From NCBI GenBank assembly GCA_900758845.1, contig CAAESW010000055.1, positions 1 to 40,237 of the forward strand: DNA of 40,237 bases. Direction: 5' to 3'. Position numbers and translations under genes: made by a program. The stretch comes from an uncultured Collinsella sp. (lineage in GTDB: Bacteria; Actinomycetota; Coriobacteriia; Coriobacteriales; Coriobacteriaceae). This document shows, in pieces, positions 30,074-37,765 of this stretch (position 1 is the first letter of the stretch; each line of letters starts with the position of its first letter). The notes beneath the pieces were generated by a model. The model had not been told where the DNA came from. It saw nothing but the letters and a program-made list of their open reading frames with translations, and made no database searches.

Positions 30074-30889
30074 ATGAGCGATTTCCATATGGTGGTGTGC
30101 GTCAAGGCCGTGCCGGGCAGCACCGAGGTCAAGATGGACCCCAAGACCAATACCATCGTTCGCGATGGCAAGCAGGCGGTCATTAATCCCTTTGACGCGA
30201 GTGCTTTGGAATGCGCGCTGGCGCTGAAGGACGACTTTATCGGCTTTGGCATGGATGTGCGCGTGACGGTGGTGTCGATGGGCATCCCCGCGACCGAGTC
30301 ACTGCTGCGCGACTGCATCGCCCGCGGTGCCGACGACGCGCTGCTGCTGACCGATCGCGCCTTTGCAGGTGCCGATACCCTGGCAACCACCTACGCCCTC
30401 AAGTGCGGCATCGAAGCGCTCGACGAGGACTTCGACCTGCTCATCTGCGGCAAGATGGCGGTGGATGGCGATACGGCCCAGATCGGTCCCGAGCTTGCCG
30501 GTGCCTTTGAGATCCCCTGCGTGACCGACGTGAGCTGCGTGCAAAGCGCGGGCTTTACGACGTGTGGCTCGCTGGCGCTCGTTCACGGATGCGATGTCGG
30601 CGAGGAGACGGTGTACCTTGAGATGCCGTGCGCGATGACGACCGCCAAGGAGATTGGCCAGTTGCGTATGCCGAGTATTGCCGGTATTCGCGCGGCAGAG
30701 GAGGCGGACGTGCGCGTGGTCAGTGCCGCCGACGTGAACGCCGATCCCTCGCGTTGTGGCCTTGCCGGATCACCGACGCAGGTCGTGCGCTCGTTTGTAC
30801 CCGACCGTGATCAAACGTGCGAGGCCGTTGAGGGAACGGCGTCCGAGCAGGCGGTAAAACTTGCCAAGATTATCGAGGGGATGGCATAG
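30074..30889 (+). CDS. etfB: Electron transfer flavoprotein, beta subunit
   Basis: A 271-residue EtfB. It begins MVVCVKAVPGSTEVKMDP and continues NPFDASALECALALKD and CGKMAVDGDTAQIGPELA, all conserved for the beta subunit that binds AMP or, in bifurcating forms, the second FAD. Together with EtfA it passes electrons between the FAD dehydrogenase, NAD(H) and ferredoxin. The ATG at 30074 is chosen, with AAGGGGG upstream; a GTG at 30068 overlapping the dehydrogenase stop is an alternative adding two residues. It is the middle gene of a tightly packed operon. Confidence 0.93.
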   Translation: MSDFHMVVCVKAVPGSTEVKMDPKTNTIVRDGKQAVINPFDASALECALALKDDFIGFGMDVRVTVVSMGIPATESLLRDCIARGADDALLLTDRAFAGADTLATTYALKCGIEALDEDFDLLICGKMAVDGDTAQIGPELAGAFEIPCVTDVSCVQSAGFTTCGSLALVHGCDVGEETVYLEMPCAMTTAKEIGQLRMPSIAGIRAAEEADVRVVSAADVNADPSRCGLAGSPTQVVRSFVPDRDQTCEAVEGTASEQAVKLAKIIEGMA

Positions 30890-32095
30890 ATGAGCGGACT
30901 GATTATCGATAGCGAAGCCTGTATCGGCTGCGGTCGCTGCGTTCGCGCCTGCGCCTCGGGCGGCATCGTAGTGGAAGGCGAGCGACCCAACCGTTGCGCC
31001 CGCGTAACCGACGGCTGCATCCTATGCGGCGGATGTGTCGACGTCTGCCCCGTCAACGCTATCTCGATCGAGCGTGACAAGGCCGCTGGTGCGGTGGACC
31101 TTGATGCATATCGAGACATTTGGGTCTTCGTGCAGACTGACGAGCACGACGCCGTGGCTCCCGTGGCCTACGAGCTCATGGGCAAGGGGCGCGAGCTTGC
31201 CGATGCTCGCGGCTGCCGTCTGGTGGCACTGATCGGCATGAGCCCCGAGGGCTCGCTCGGGGACCTGGAACATCTGGTTTGCGCGGGCGCCGACGAAGTC
31301 CTGGCCTGTCGCGACGAGCGTCTGCGCCAAAACGATGCGGAGGTCTACGCCCACTTGATCTGCGATTTGGTAGCCGAACGCAAACCCGAGGCCATCTTAT
31401 ACGGTGCGACCGCTTTTGGTCGCGAACTGGCACCCGGCGTTGCCGTGCGTTTGCAGACGGGTCTTACGGCCGACTGCACCGTGCTTTCGATGGATGCGGA
31501 GACGGGCCTACTGCAGCAGACGCGCCCGGCGTTTGGCGGCAACTTGATGGCCACCATCATTTGCCCCAACCACCGTCCGCAGATGGCAACGGTGCGCTCC
31601 GGTATCTTTAAGGCTCCCGACTTCGACTACGGCCGCTCCGGCACGATCACCCAGATATCACTTGCGGATGATGCTAAGGCTCGTGTCGAGATCTCGATTC
31701 CCGCCGAGGAGTGGGGACAGCAGGCTTCGATCGCCGATGCCGAGCGCCTGGTCGTGGTGGGTCGCGGCATTGGTTCCAAGAAAAATCTGCCGCTGATGCG
31801 AAGGCTCGCCGAGGCTCTGGGAGCCGAGCTTGGCTGCACGCGACCTGTCGTGGAGGCCGGCTGGTTGGAGTATCGCCATCAGATTGGCCAGACGGGCGTA
31901 TCGGTTTCGCCCAAGCTTCTCGTGAGTATCGGTGTTTCGGGCGCCATCCAGCATCTTGCCGGCATCGGTGGGGCTGAGTGCATTATCGCCATCAACGAGG
32001 AGCCGGATGCCCCCATTTTTGGTACTGCCCAGTACAAGGTTGTCGGCGATGCCGTCGAGGTCGTCGAGGAGCTGCTGGCTCAGCTTGAGCGCTAG
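30890..32095 (+). CDS. etfA: Electron transfer flavoprotein alpha subunit with N-terminal 2[4Fe-4S] ferredoxin domain
   Basis: A 401-residue fusion. The first about 60 residues form a ferredoxin with two clusters: C11-x2-C14-x2-C17-x3-C21 and C43-x2-C46-x2-C49-x3-C53. The rest is a normal EtfA, with an N-terminal alpha/beta domain and the FAD-binding domain (VVVGRGIGSKKNLPL, GQTGVSVSPKLLVSIGVSGAIQH, INEEPDAPIFGTAQYKVVGD). This fusion is known from electron-bifurcating complexes (LctC, CarE) and provides the ferredoxin entry. The ATG follows the etfB stop immediately. The TAG stop is inside CTAG, which also holds the stop of the opposite gene. Confidence 0.93.
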   Translation: MSGLIIDSEACIGCGRCVRACASGGIVVEGERPNRCARVTDGCILCGGCVDVCPVNAISIERDKAAGAVDLDAYRDIWVFVQTDEHDAVAPVAYELMGKGRELADARGCRLVALIGMSPEGSLGDLEHLVCAGADEVLACRDERLRQNDAEVYAHLICDLVAERKPEAILYGATAFGRELAPGVAVRLQTGLTADCTVLSMDAETGLLQQTRPAFGGNLMATIICPNHRPQMATVRSGIFKAPDFDYGRSGTITQISLADDAKARVEISIPAEEWGQQASIADAERLVVVGRGIGSKKNLPLMRRLAEALGAELGCTRPVVEAGWLEYRHQIGQTGVSVSPKLLVSIGVSGAIQHLAGIGGAECIIAINEEPDAPIFGTAQYKVVGDAVEVVEELLAQLER

Positions 32096-32904
32096 GCGCG
32101 CGCCAGCCAGTCGCGCATCTCGTCCTTAAGGCGGCTCCAAGTTGCCTGCGTGGCGGGGTCGGTAAAGGGCCGCGTGATGCCAAAAGGCGCGTCGAGCAGG
32201 CGGTAGATATTGCCCTGCTCGCGCGCCAGCGCGCGGCTCGCTGGATAGACGAGCTCAAACATAAAGCAGATGAGCCCCACCAGGTAGTCCGCCGGCTCGT
32301 TGCGCTCGTCGCGCGCGACGCAGCGGTGCTCGTCAAAGGCGGCAAGTGTCGGCGACGAGAAACGGCTGCCGAGAAACGTCTTCTCGTCCACCTTGAGGAT
32401 GGTGTCGACGGTGCTGTCGGCGATGGTACGCATAATGTCGATCTTGTCGCCATCGCGCACGATATCGCAGAAGCTCCGCGTGCGCTCGTCGAGCTGCGCG
32501 GGTAGACGGAAATCGCTGTGATAGGCAATGCTCGCTCGGATGAGCTCATCTTCTGCCGGGTCATCGATAAAGTCGCGGATGCTCGTTACGGCGGGTGCAT
32601 CGGCGGGATTCTCGCCAAAGAGGATCTCGATGCCCAGCACCGCATGGCTCATGCTCTCGGCGTCCTTAAAGGTGTCCCAGCGTCGCAGCTGCTCAAAGCG
32701 GCCCATATCGTGCAGCAGGCCGCAAAGCCATGCCAGGTCAATATCTTCTGACGACCAGCCCTGCTCGCGCGCTACGGCATCGCATGCCTCGGCCACGTGG
32801 TACGTATGCTCGATTTTGAGCGCGATGCGTGGGTTGGTGGCGTCGTAGGCATCGGTGTAGCTTTTGAAGGCCGCGCGCGCCCGGTCTCGATCGATAGCTG
32901 TCAT
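32092..32904 (-). CDS. HD-domain phosphohydrolase
   Basis: A 270-residue metal-dependent phosphohydrolase-like protein. The HD signature is present: H33-T-x-H with VAEAC, then GLLHDMGRFEQ, a later ASIAYHSDFRLP and DGDKIDIMR. Such stand-alone HD proteins hydrolyse nucleotides or other phosphate esters, but the substrate cannot be told. AGGAAG precedes the ATG. It is convergent with etfA, the stop codons sharing the palindrome CTAG, with no space for a terminator between them. Confidence 0.85.
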   Translation of the reverse strand: MTAIDRDRARAAFKSYTDAYDATNPRIALKIEHTYHVAEACDAVAREQGWSSEDIDLAWLCGLLHDMGRFEQLRRWDTFKDAESMSHAVLGIEILFGENPADAPAVTSIRDFIDDPAEDELIRASIAYHSDFRLPAQLDERTRSFCDIVRDGDKIDIMRTIADSTVDTILKVDEKTFLGSRFSSPTLAAFDEHRCVARDERNEPADYLVGLICFMFELVYPASRALAREQGNIYRLLDAPFGITRPFTDPATQATWSRLKDEMRDWLARA

Positions 32905-33030
32905 AATGACTTCCTAAAAAGTTGTGTCTTTCGATCCGGTGGCAATTGTAGGTGAACTCGGTTGCTGTCGGATGATGATTCTGCCGTATCGCTACATGCG
33001 GCTCGGAGACCTTGTCAGGATGAGAAGCGT

Positions 33031-33723
33031 ATGGTGCTCAAAATCGTTAGAACCGTCTGGCCGGTGATGCTTACCTATGTTGCAATAGGCGCGCCGTGCG
33101 GAATGATCATGGGGCAGACGGGAATGGAGCCCTGGATGGTCTTTGCTCTGAGCAGCACGTTTGTGACGGGCAGCGGGCAGTTTATGATCTGCAACCTGTG
33201 GCTGGCGGGTGTACCGGCACCTTCGATTATCGCGAGCGTTGCTGCCATCTCCTCGCGTTTTGCGCTTTACTCGGCATCGATCGCGCCGCATCTGAAGAAT
33301 GCCTCGAAGCGTCAGACGCTGGCTGTTGCCGCGACACTTACCGAGGAGGCATATGGCATCTCGCTTGCCAAGTTGGTTGAAGGGGAGGATTGGGGCCCGC
33401 GCGAGTCCTTTGTGCTCAACGTGATCCTCATCGCAACATGGGGCGTTTCGTGTACGATGGGCGCCATCGTCGGCGCCGTTGTCGATGTTCCCACCGCCAT
33501 TGCAGCCTTTGTCTGCACCTCGCTCTTTATCTGCCTGCTCTTTTCGCAGCGGCTGTCGCGCGGCAACGTTGTCGCGGCGGTTTCGGGCGCGGTGTCCGTC
33601 GCCGTATGCAAGTTCTTGGGCCTCACGAATATTGCCGTGCCGGCAAGCGTCGTGGCCGGCATTGCCATTGCGTTGGCGTGCGATGCTGTATTTGACGGAA
33701 GAGGTGCCCGCGATGCCCGTTAA
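33031..33723 (+). CDS. azlC: AzlC-type branched-chain amino acid exporter, large subunit
   Basis: A 230-residue integral membrane protein with about six to seven helices. It matches AzlC (IGAPCGMIMGQTGMEPW, FVTGSGQFMICNLWLAG, RFALYSASIAPHLK, TLTEEAYGI). With AzlD it exports branched-chain or related amino acids through the cytoplasmic membrane. The start is the ATG at 33031; the open frame to 32962 lacks a ribosome site. It overlaps azlD by 11 bases, the usual gene order for this exporter. Confidence 0.9.
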   Translation: MVLKIVRTVWPVMLTYVAIGAPCGMIMGQTGMEPWMVFALSSTFVTGSGQFMICNLWLAGVPAPSIIASVAAISSRFALYSASIAPHLKNASKRQTLAVAATLTEEAYGISLAKLVEGEDWGPRESFVLNVILIATWGVSCTMGAIVGAVVDVPTAIAAFVCTSLFICLLFSQRLSRGNVVAAVSGAVSVAVCKFLGLTNIAVPASVVAGIAIALACDAVFDGRGARDAR

Positions 33724-34036
33724 CGAGTTCTTGGTTCTGTGGCTGTCGTCGTGGGCCGCTATCGCGTTCTTTCGCATCGCGCCGGCGTTCGCCTTGCGCG
33801 GGCGGACCCTGTCGCCCCGCATTAACGAGGCCCTGGGCTATATCCCGCCCGCTGCCTTTGCCGCGCTGGTCGCCAACGACTTGGTGAGCCCCGGCGCGTT
33901 CGACGCGGGACTCTGGCCTGCCTTGGTTCCCTGGATTGCGGCCGTCGGCGTCGTGGTCGTGGCGGTCAAGACAAAATCGATGCTGTGGTGCTGCGTCTCG
34001 GGCATCGTACTCTATATTGTCTTGAGCCTTATATAG
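33713..34036 (+). CDS. azlD: AzlD-type exporter, small subunit
   Basis: A 107-residue membrane protein with three to four helices and the AzlD landmarks: FFRIAPAFALRGRTLSPRI, EALGYIPPAAFAALVAND and a VAVKTKSMLWCCVSGIV helix. It completes the AzlCD pair. The ATG at 33713 lies inside the 3' end of azlC (11-base overlap), preceded by GAAGAGG. The open frame to the left of this ATG is only the shadow of azlC. Confidence 0.88.
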   Translation: MPVNEFLVLWLSSWAAIAFFRIAPAFALRGRTLSPRINEALGYIPPAAFAALVANDLVSPGAFDAGLWPALVPWIAAVGVVVVAVKTKSMLWCCVSGIVLYIVLSLI

Positions 34037-34159
34037 GGGTGGCGTCGCGGGCGCCGAATCTCGTTCCATCCCAACTTGTCGAATTTTTCACCGAGCTGGT
34101 CTATTTCTTCTGGTACCATGGTCAAACTTTACTGTAGCAAAGCATGACGTGGGCTTTTG

Positions 34160-34175
34160 TTCCGCGTCAGCGGAA
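34160..34175 (+). promoter_or_regulatory. Small leader hairpin before the KdgT-like gene
   Basis: TTCCGC (34160-34165) and GCGGAA (34170-34175) form a 6-bp perfect stem with a GTCA loop. It ends just before the GGGGG ribosome site of the permease gene. It may influence translation start. Evidence is limited to the palindrome. Confidence 0.3.
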
Positions 34176-34186
34176 ATGGGGGTTTC

Positions 34187-35209
34187 ATGGCACAGGAAGC
34201 GACCGCCAACGAGCAAAAGAAATTCAAGGTTCCGCGCATCCCGGGCGACATCATGATCTATCCGATGATCGTCGGTCTTTTGCTCAACACCTTCTGCCCG
34301 CAGGTTTTTGAGATCGGCGGCTTCTTTACGGCTGCCTGCCGCGGTGGCTCCAATACCATCGTCGCCGCGATCCTGCTGTTTGTGGGCGCCGGCATCAGCT
34401 TCAAGTCCACGCCGGGCGCCATCAAGACCGGCATCGTCGTGCTGATTCCCAAGCTGGTCGTCGCAGCGGCTCTCGGCCTAGGTGTGGCATATTTCTTTAA
34501 CGATAACTTCCTGGGTCTGAGCTCCGTGTCTATCATCGGCGGCATTACGTTTTGCAACATGGCGCTCTATACGGGCATCATGGGCGAGTTCGGCGATGAG
34601 TCCGAGCAGGGCGCCGTCGGTATCCTGTTCTTTACGGCCGGCCCCGCCGTCACGATGATCATCCTTGGTGTTTCGGGTCTTGCCAACATCCCTGTCGGTA
34701 CTATCATCGGCTCCATTTTGCCGCTCGTTATCGGCATGGTTCTGGGCAACCTGTTCCCGTTTATCAAGAACCTGCTAGTTCCCGGTGCCAACCCTGCGAT
34801 TGCCGTCATCGGATTTCAGCTTGGCGCGTCCATGAGCCTGTCGAGCTTTATCACTGGTGGTATTTCCGGCATCTTACTGGGCCTTGTCACGCTGTTTGTC
34901 GTCGGTCCCATCACCTTTGCGTTCGAGCGCCTGTGCGGTGGTAACGGCAAGGCTGCCGTGGCTTGTTCCACCATCGCCGGCACGGCTATGACCACGCCGG
35001 TTGCTCTCGCCGAGGTCGCGCCGCGCTACGCCGAGCTTGCGCCCACCGCGTACGTCCAGATCGCCACTGCCGTTATCATCACGGCAATCATGGCTCCGAT
35101 TCTGACCGGCTGGGTCGACAAGAAGTTCTGCCAGGGCAAGGAGGACCTGTCGCCTGCCGGTGTCGAGGCCATCGAGGAGGCCGTCGCGACCGACATCGAC
35201 GGCGAGTAA
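34187..35209 (+). CDS. kdgT: 2-keto-3-deoxygluconate permease-like transporter
   Basis: A 340-residue membrane protein with about ten helices, matching the KdgT family: IPGDIMIYPMIVGLLLNTFCP, FVGAGISFKSTPGAIKTG, GITFCNMALYTGIMGEFGD, GFQLGASMSLSSFITGG and STIAGTAMTTPVALAE. KdgT imports 2-keto-3-deoxygluconate with protons. No pectin or KDG catabolic gene lies beside it, so a different sugar acid may be the substrate. The start at 34187 follows GGGGG; an upstream in-frame start at 34157 has no ribosome site. It ends at a strong terminator. Confidence 0.88.
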   Translation: MAQEATANEQKKFKVPRIPGDIMIYPMIVGLLLNTFCPQVFEIGGFFTAACRGGSNTIVAAILLFVGAGISFKSTPGAIKTGIVVLIPKLVVAAALGLGVAYFFNDNFLGLSSVSIIGGITFCNMALYTGIMGEFGDESEQGAVGILFFTAGPAVTMIILGVSGLANIPVGTIIGSILPLVIGMVLGNLFPFIKNLLVPGANPAIAVIGFQLGASMSLSSFITGGISGILLGLVTLFVVGPITFAFERLCGGNGKAAVACSTIAGTAMTTPVALAEVAPRYAELAPTAYVQIATAVIITAIMAPILTGWVDKKFCQGKEDLSPAGVEAIEEAVATDIDGE

Positions 35210-35255
35210 CGGCCGTTACCGATAATTGATTCCGGCGTGCAATTCGCGCCGTCCG

Positions 35256-35300
35256 AGCGCCCGAACAGAAACTGTTTTGCAGTGATGTTCGGGCGCTTTG
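35256..35300 (+). terminator. Terminator of the KdgT-like gene
   Basis: An 11-bp perfect stem (AGCGCCCGAAC at 35256-35266 with GTTCGGGCGCT at 35287-35297) has a 20-base loop and is followed by TTTG. A second hairpin, CCCTTTAC/GTAAAGGG (35309-35333), follows in the leader of the GGDEF gene. Confidence 0.7.
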
Positions 35301-35398
35301 CTATGATTCCCTTTACCCCTGCGGAGTAAAGGGGTGTTTATTGCCCTGATTCGAATTGGGCGATTCTGACCATTCGGATATTGAAGGGATGGCGTCTA

Positions 35399-36541
35399 GT
35401 GGTTAAGGCACTCAAGATTGAGATATTCCTGCTATGCATGATTGTTCTTATCGGGCTTGCCGCGCGAAGTCGTCGCTCCTTGTTCTCGAGCACCCTGCAG
35501 CTATTGTTTAGCATGCTTGGCTACACCTCTGCCGCGTACATATTATTCGATATGATCTGGACGCTTTCGGATGGTGCGGACGGCACGTTGGGTATTGCTG
35601 CCAACTGGATTTCCAACGCGGTTTCGTTTTCGCTCTTTGCCATCGCGTGTCTCATTTGGTTTATCTATTCCGAGACGATGCAGGGCTCTCGCCTTGTGAC
35701 CTCGCGCTATAGGGTGGTGCTTGTAACGTTGCCTACGGCTCTGGTGGTCGTGCTGGCTTTTACCAGTTACTGGACGCACGCCTTGTTCTATATCGATTCG
35801 CAGGGCGTGTATCGTCGCGGCTTTGCCTATATGATCCAGCCCATTGTCAGCTACTGTTACGTTATACATACGTCCCTGCATGCGTTTGTGCAATCTCGCA
35901 GGGTCGAGAGCCTGCAGACGAAGGCTATCTATCGAACCTTGGCATTTTTCGCCATTCCGGCCCTGGTGGGCGGTACCTTTCAGATCGTATACTCGGTGCC
36001 TGGCCTTTGTGTCGGCATAATGATTAGCATGTTGCTGCTCTATATCATCTGCCAGGAGCAACTCATCTCGACCGACCCGTTGACTGGCCTCAACAATCGC
36101 AACCGTTTTGAGACCTATATGCTGTCGCTCTTTTCAAATGTGGATCAGGCCGAAGATGTGTATCTGCTCATGATGGACGCCGACGGCTTTAAGCAGATTA
36201 ACGATCGCTATGGACATGTGGAGGGCGACCATGCTCTTCAGGTTATATCCGCTGCGCTCAAAGAGGTCTGCTCGGCGTCTGGTGGCTTTATCGCGCGTTA
36301 TGGTGGCGATGAGTTCGTGGTGCTCCAAAAGGCAGCGGCGGAACAGGATATCATGCATCTGTGCGCGACAATCAACGACGAGCTCGCGCATGCCGAGGTG
36401 CCGTATGCATTGCGGATGTCCATCGGTTGCGCGCGGGTCGGCGATAGTGTTGATACCTGGCAAGACTTACTTCGCGCTGCCGATGCGGAGCTCTATCGCG
36501 TCAAGGCCGAGAAAAAGAAAGCCGGCGTACAAATACGCTAG
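35399..36541 (+). CDS. Membrane GGDEF protein (probable diguanylate cyclase)
   Basis: A 380-residue protein with an N-terminal half of about seven transmembrane helices (about 5-225) resembling 7TM sensor modules. The GGDEF domain (about 228-378) has DPLTGLNNRNRFE, MDADGFKQINDRYGHVEGDHAL, RYGGDEFVVL (GGDEF at 302-306, intact) and MSIGCARV. It should make cyclic di-GMP from two GTP. The RxxD inhibitory site normally just before GGDEF is absent, so product inhibition is not expected. GTG at 35399 is preferred with AAGGGA nine bases upstream; TTG at 35381 is possible. No cyclic di-GMP receptor or phosphodiesterase is in the window. Confidence 0.88.
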   Translation: MVKALKIEIFLLCMIVLIGLAARSRRSLFSSTLQLLFSMLGYTSAAYILFDMIWTLSDGADGTLGIAANWISNAVSFSLFAIACLIWFIYSETMQGSRLVTSRYRVVLVTLPTALVVVLAFTSYWTHALFYIDSQGVYRRGFAYMIQPIVSYCYVIHTSLHAFVQSRRVESLQTKAIYRTLAFFAIPALVGGTFQIVYSVPGLCVGIMISMLLLYIICQEQLISTDPLTGLNNRNRFETYMLSLFSNVDQAEDVYLLMMDADGFKQINDRYGHVEGDHALQVISAALKEVCSASGGFIARYGGDEFVVLQKAAAEQDIMHLCATINDELAHAEVPYALRMSIGCARVGDSVDTWQDLLRAADAELYRVKAEKKKAGVQIR

Positions 36542-36546
36542 AAAAG

Positions 36547-36583
36547 GGGCATACGACCGCATTGATGGTCGTGCGCCCTTTTT
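36547..36583 (+). terminator. Terminator of the GGDEF gene
   Basis: GGGCATACGACC (36547-36558) pairs with GGTCGTGCGCCC (36567-36578), with one mismatch and one wobble pair. TTTTT follows. It begins five bases after the stop codon. Confidence 0.75.
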
Positions 36584-36730
36584 GCGTTTGCGGGGGCCAC
36601 CGGCCATAACGCCCAGGCGCGGTGCGGCAAGACGAGCGTCTGCCGCCGCGGCTCGGTACGAAATCAACGAGAGCCAGTGCATTCCATTAAGCTAAAGTGC
36701 GTGAAGGCTCTCTCTAAAAAGGTGAGCTCG

Positions 36731-37666
36731 CTAGGCTTTTTTGGGTTTGTTGACGATGATTATGCCGCCGCAGACCAACAGCAGGGCAACAAGTACGGTA
36801 ACGGGGCTCGTGCCAGCGCCCTCGCCGAGCAGCAGCGCGCTCAGCAGTACGCCAAAGACCGGGTTCATAAACCCAAAGACCGAGACGCGGCTGACGGGGT
36901 TGACGGCAAGCAGGCGCGACCACAGCGAGTAGGCGACCGCGGAGATAAGCGCCATGTAGATGATGAGCGCGATGGCGGGGGCAATCGCCGTGGGGGAGAG
37001 CGCGCCACCCATCAAAAAGCCGATGGCGGTGAGGACAAGGCCGCCGACCAAGAACTGCCACCCGGCAAGCAAGACGCCGTCGTGCTCGCGCGAGAAGATG
37101 CCAATCAGGCAGGTCGAAAGGGCACCCGCGACGGTGGAGGCTAGGATAAAGCCCTCGCCATCGAGCCTGAAGCCAAAGGTGCCATCCGCGCCCGAAAGGT
37201 TGACGAGAGCGACGCCGGCAAAGCCCAGCGCACAGCCAAGCACCTTGGCCGTATTGAGCTTCTCGGTGCGAAACGCCAGGGCGGCAAAGAGGATTGCGAG
37301 GAAGTTGGCGCTGGCCTCGATGATGGAGCTCGACATGGCGCTGGCGCGCGAGAGGCCCAGATAGAAAAAGAAGTACTGCCCGATAGTCTGGAAGAGCGAC
37401 AAGACAAAGATGGGCTTGATGTCGCGAGCCTGCGGAATGAGGGGGCGGCGTTGGGCCGCACTCATCCCAACGATAACCAGGGCGCCGGCAAGCGTGAAGC
37501 GCAAGCCCGCAAAGAGCAGCTGCGAGGCGCTATCGTGCGCTGGGATACCAAAGAGTGCGTAACCGATCTTGATACAGGGAAAGGCCGATCCCCAGAGTGC
37601 ACAGCAGACGAGGCAGCCCAGGATGAGTCCGGGCAGGGTGGCGAGATACGGCTTGCGGCTTTCCAT
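36731..37666 (-). CDS. EamA/DMT-family membrane transporter
   Basis: A 311-residue protein with ten hydrophobic helices in two EamA repeats. Landmarks are ALWGSAFPCIKIGY in the first helix, FFYLGLSRASAMSSSIIEASANFLAIL, the GFAGVALVNLSG loop, and ISAVAYSLWSRLLAVNPVSRVSVFGFMNPVFGVLLSALLLGE in the second half. The family exports metabolites or amino acids; the substrate is unknown. The ATG at 37666 is selected with AGGAAGG upstream; the frame open to 37708 runs into the purL terminator hairpin. The C-terminus is the basic NKPKKA. Confidence 0.9.
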   Translation of the reverse strand: MESRKPYLATLPGLILGCLVCCALWGSAFPCIKIGYALFGIPAHDSASQLLFAGLRFTLAGALVIVGMSAAQRRPLIPQARDIKPIFVLSLFQTIGQYFFFYLGLSRASAMSSSIIEASANFLAILFAALAFRTEKLNTAKVLGCALGFAGVALVNLSGADGTFGFRLDGEGFILASTVAGALSTCLIGIFSREHDGVLLAGWQFLVGGLVLTAIGFLMGGALSPTAIAPAIALIIYMALISAVAYSLWSRLLAVNPVSRVSVFGFMNPVFGVLLSALLLGEGAGTSPVTVLVALLLVCGGIIIVNKPKKA

Positions 37667-37691
37667 GATGTCCTTCCTACATGCGCGAAGC

Positions 37692-37728
37692 AAAAAAGAA
37701 CCCGCCACCGGATGTGCCGGTGGCGGGT
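37692..37728 (-). terminator. Terminator of purL
   Basis: A 12-bp perfect stem (ACCCGCCACCGG at 37700-37711 with its inverse at 37717-37728) has a 5-base loop. On the minus strand it is followed by TCTTTTTT (plus-strand A run 37692-37697). It lies 38 bases after the purL stop and directly before the EamA start region. Confidence 0.88.
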
Positions 37729-37765
37729 GTTGTTACCCGAAGGGATTGTACCCGATGGGAAAGGT

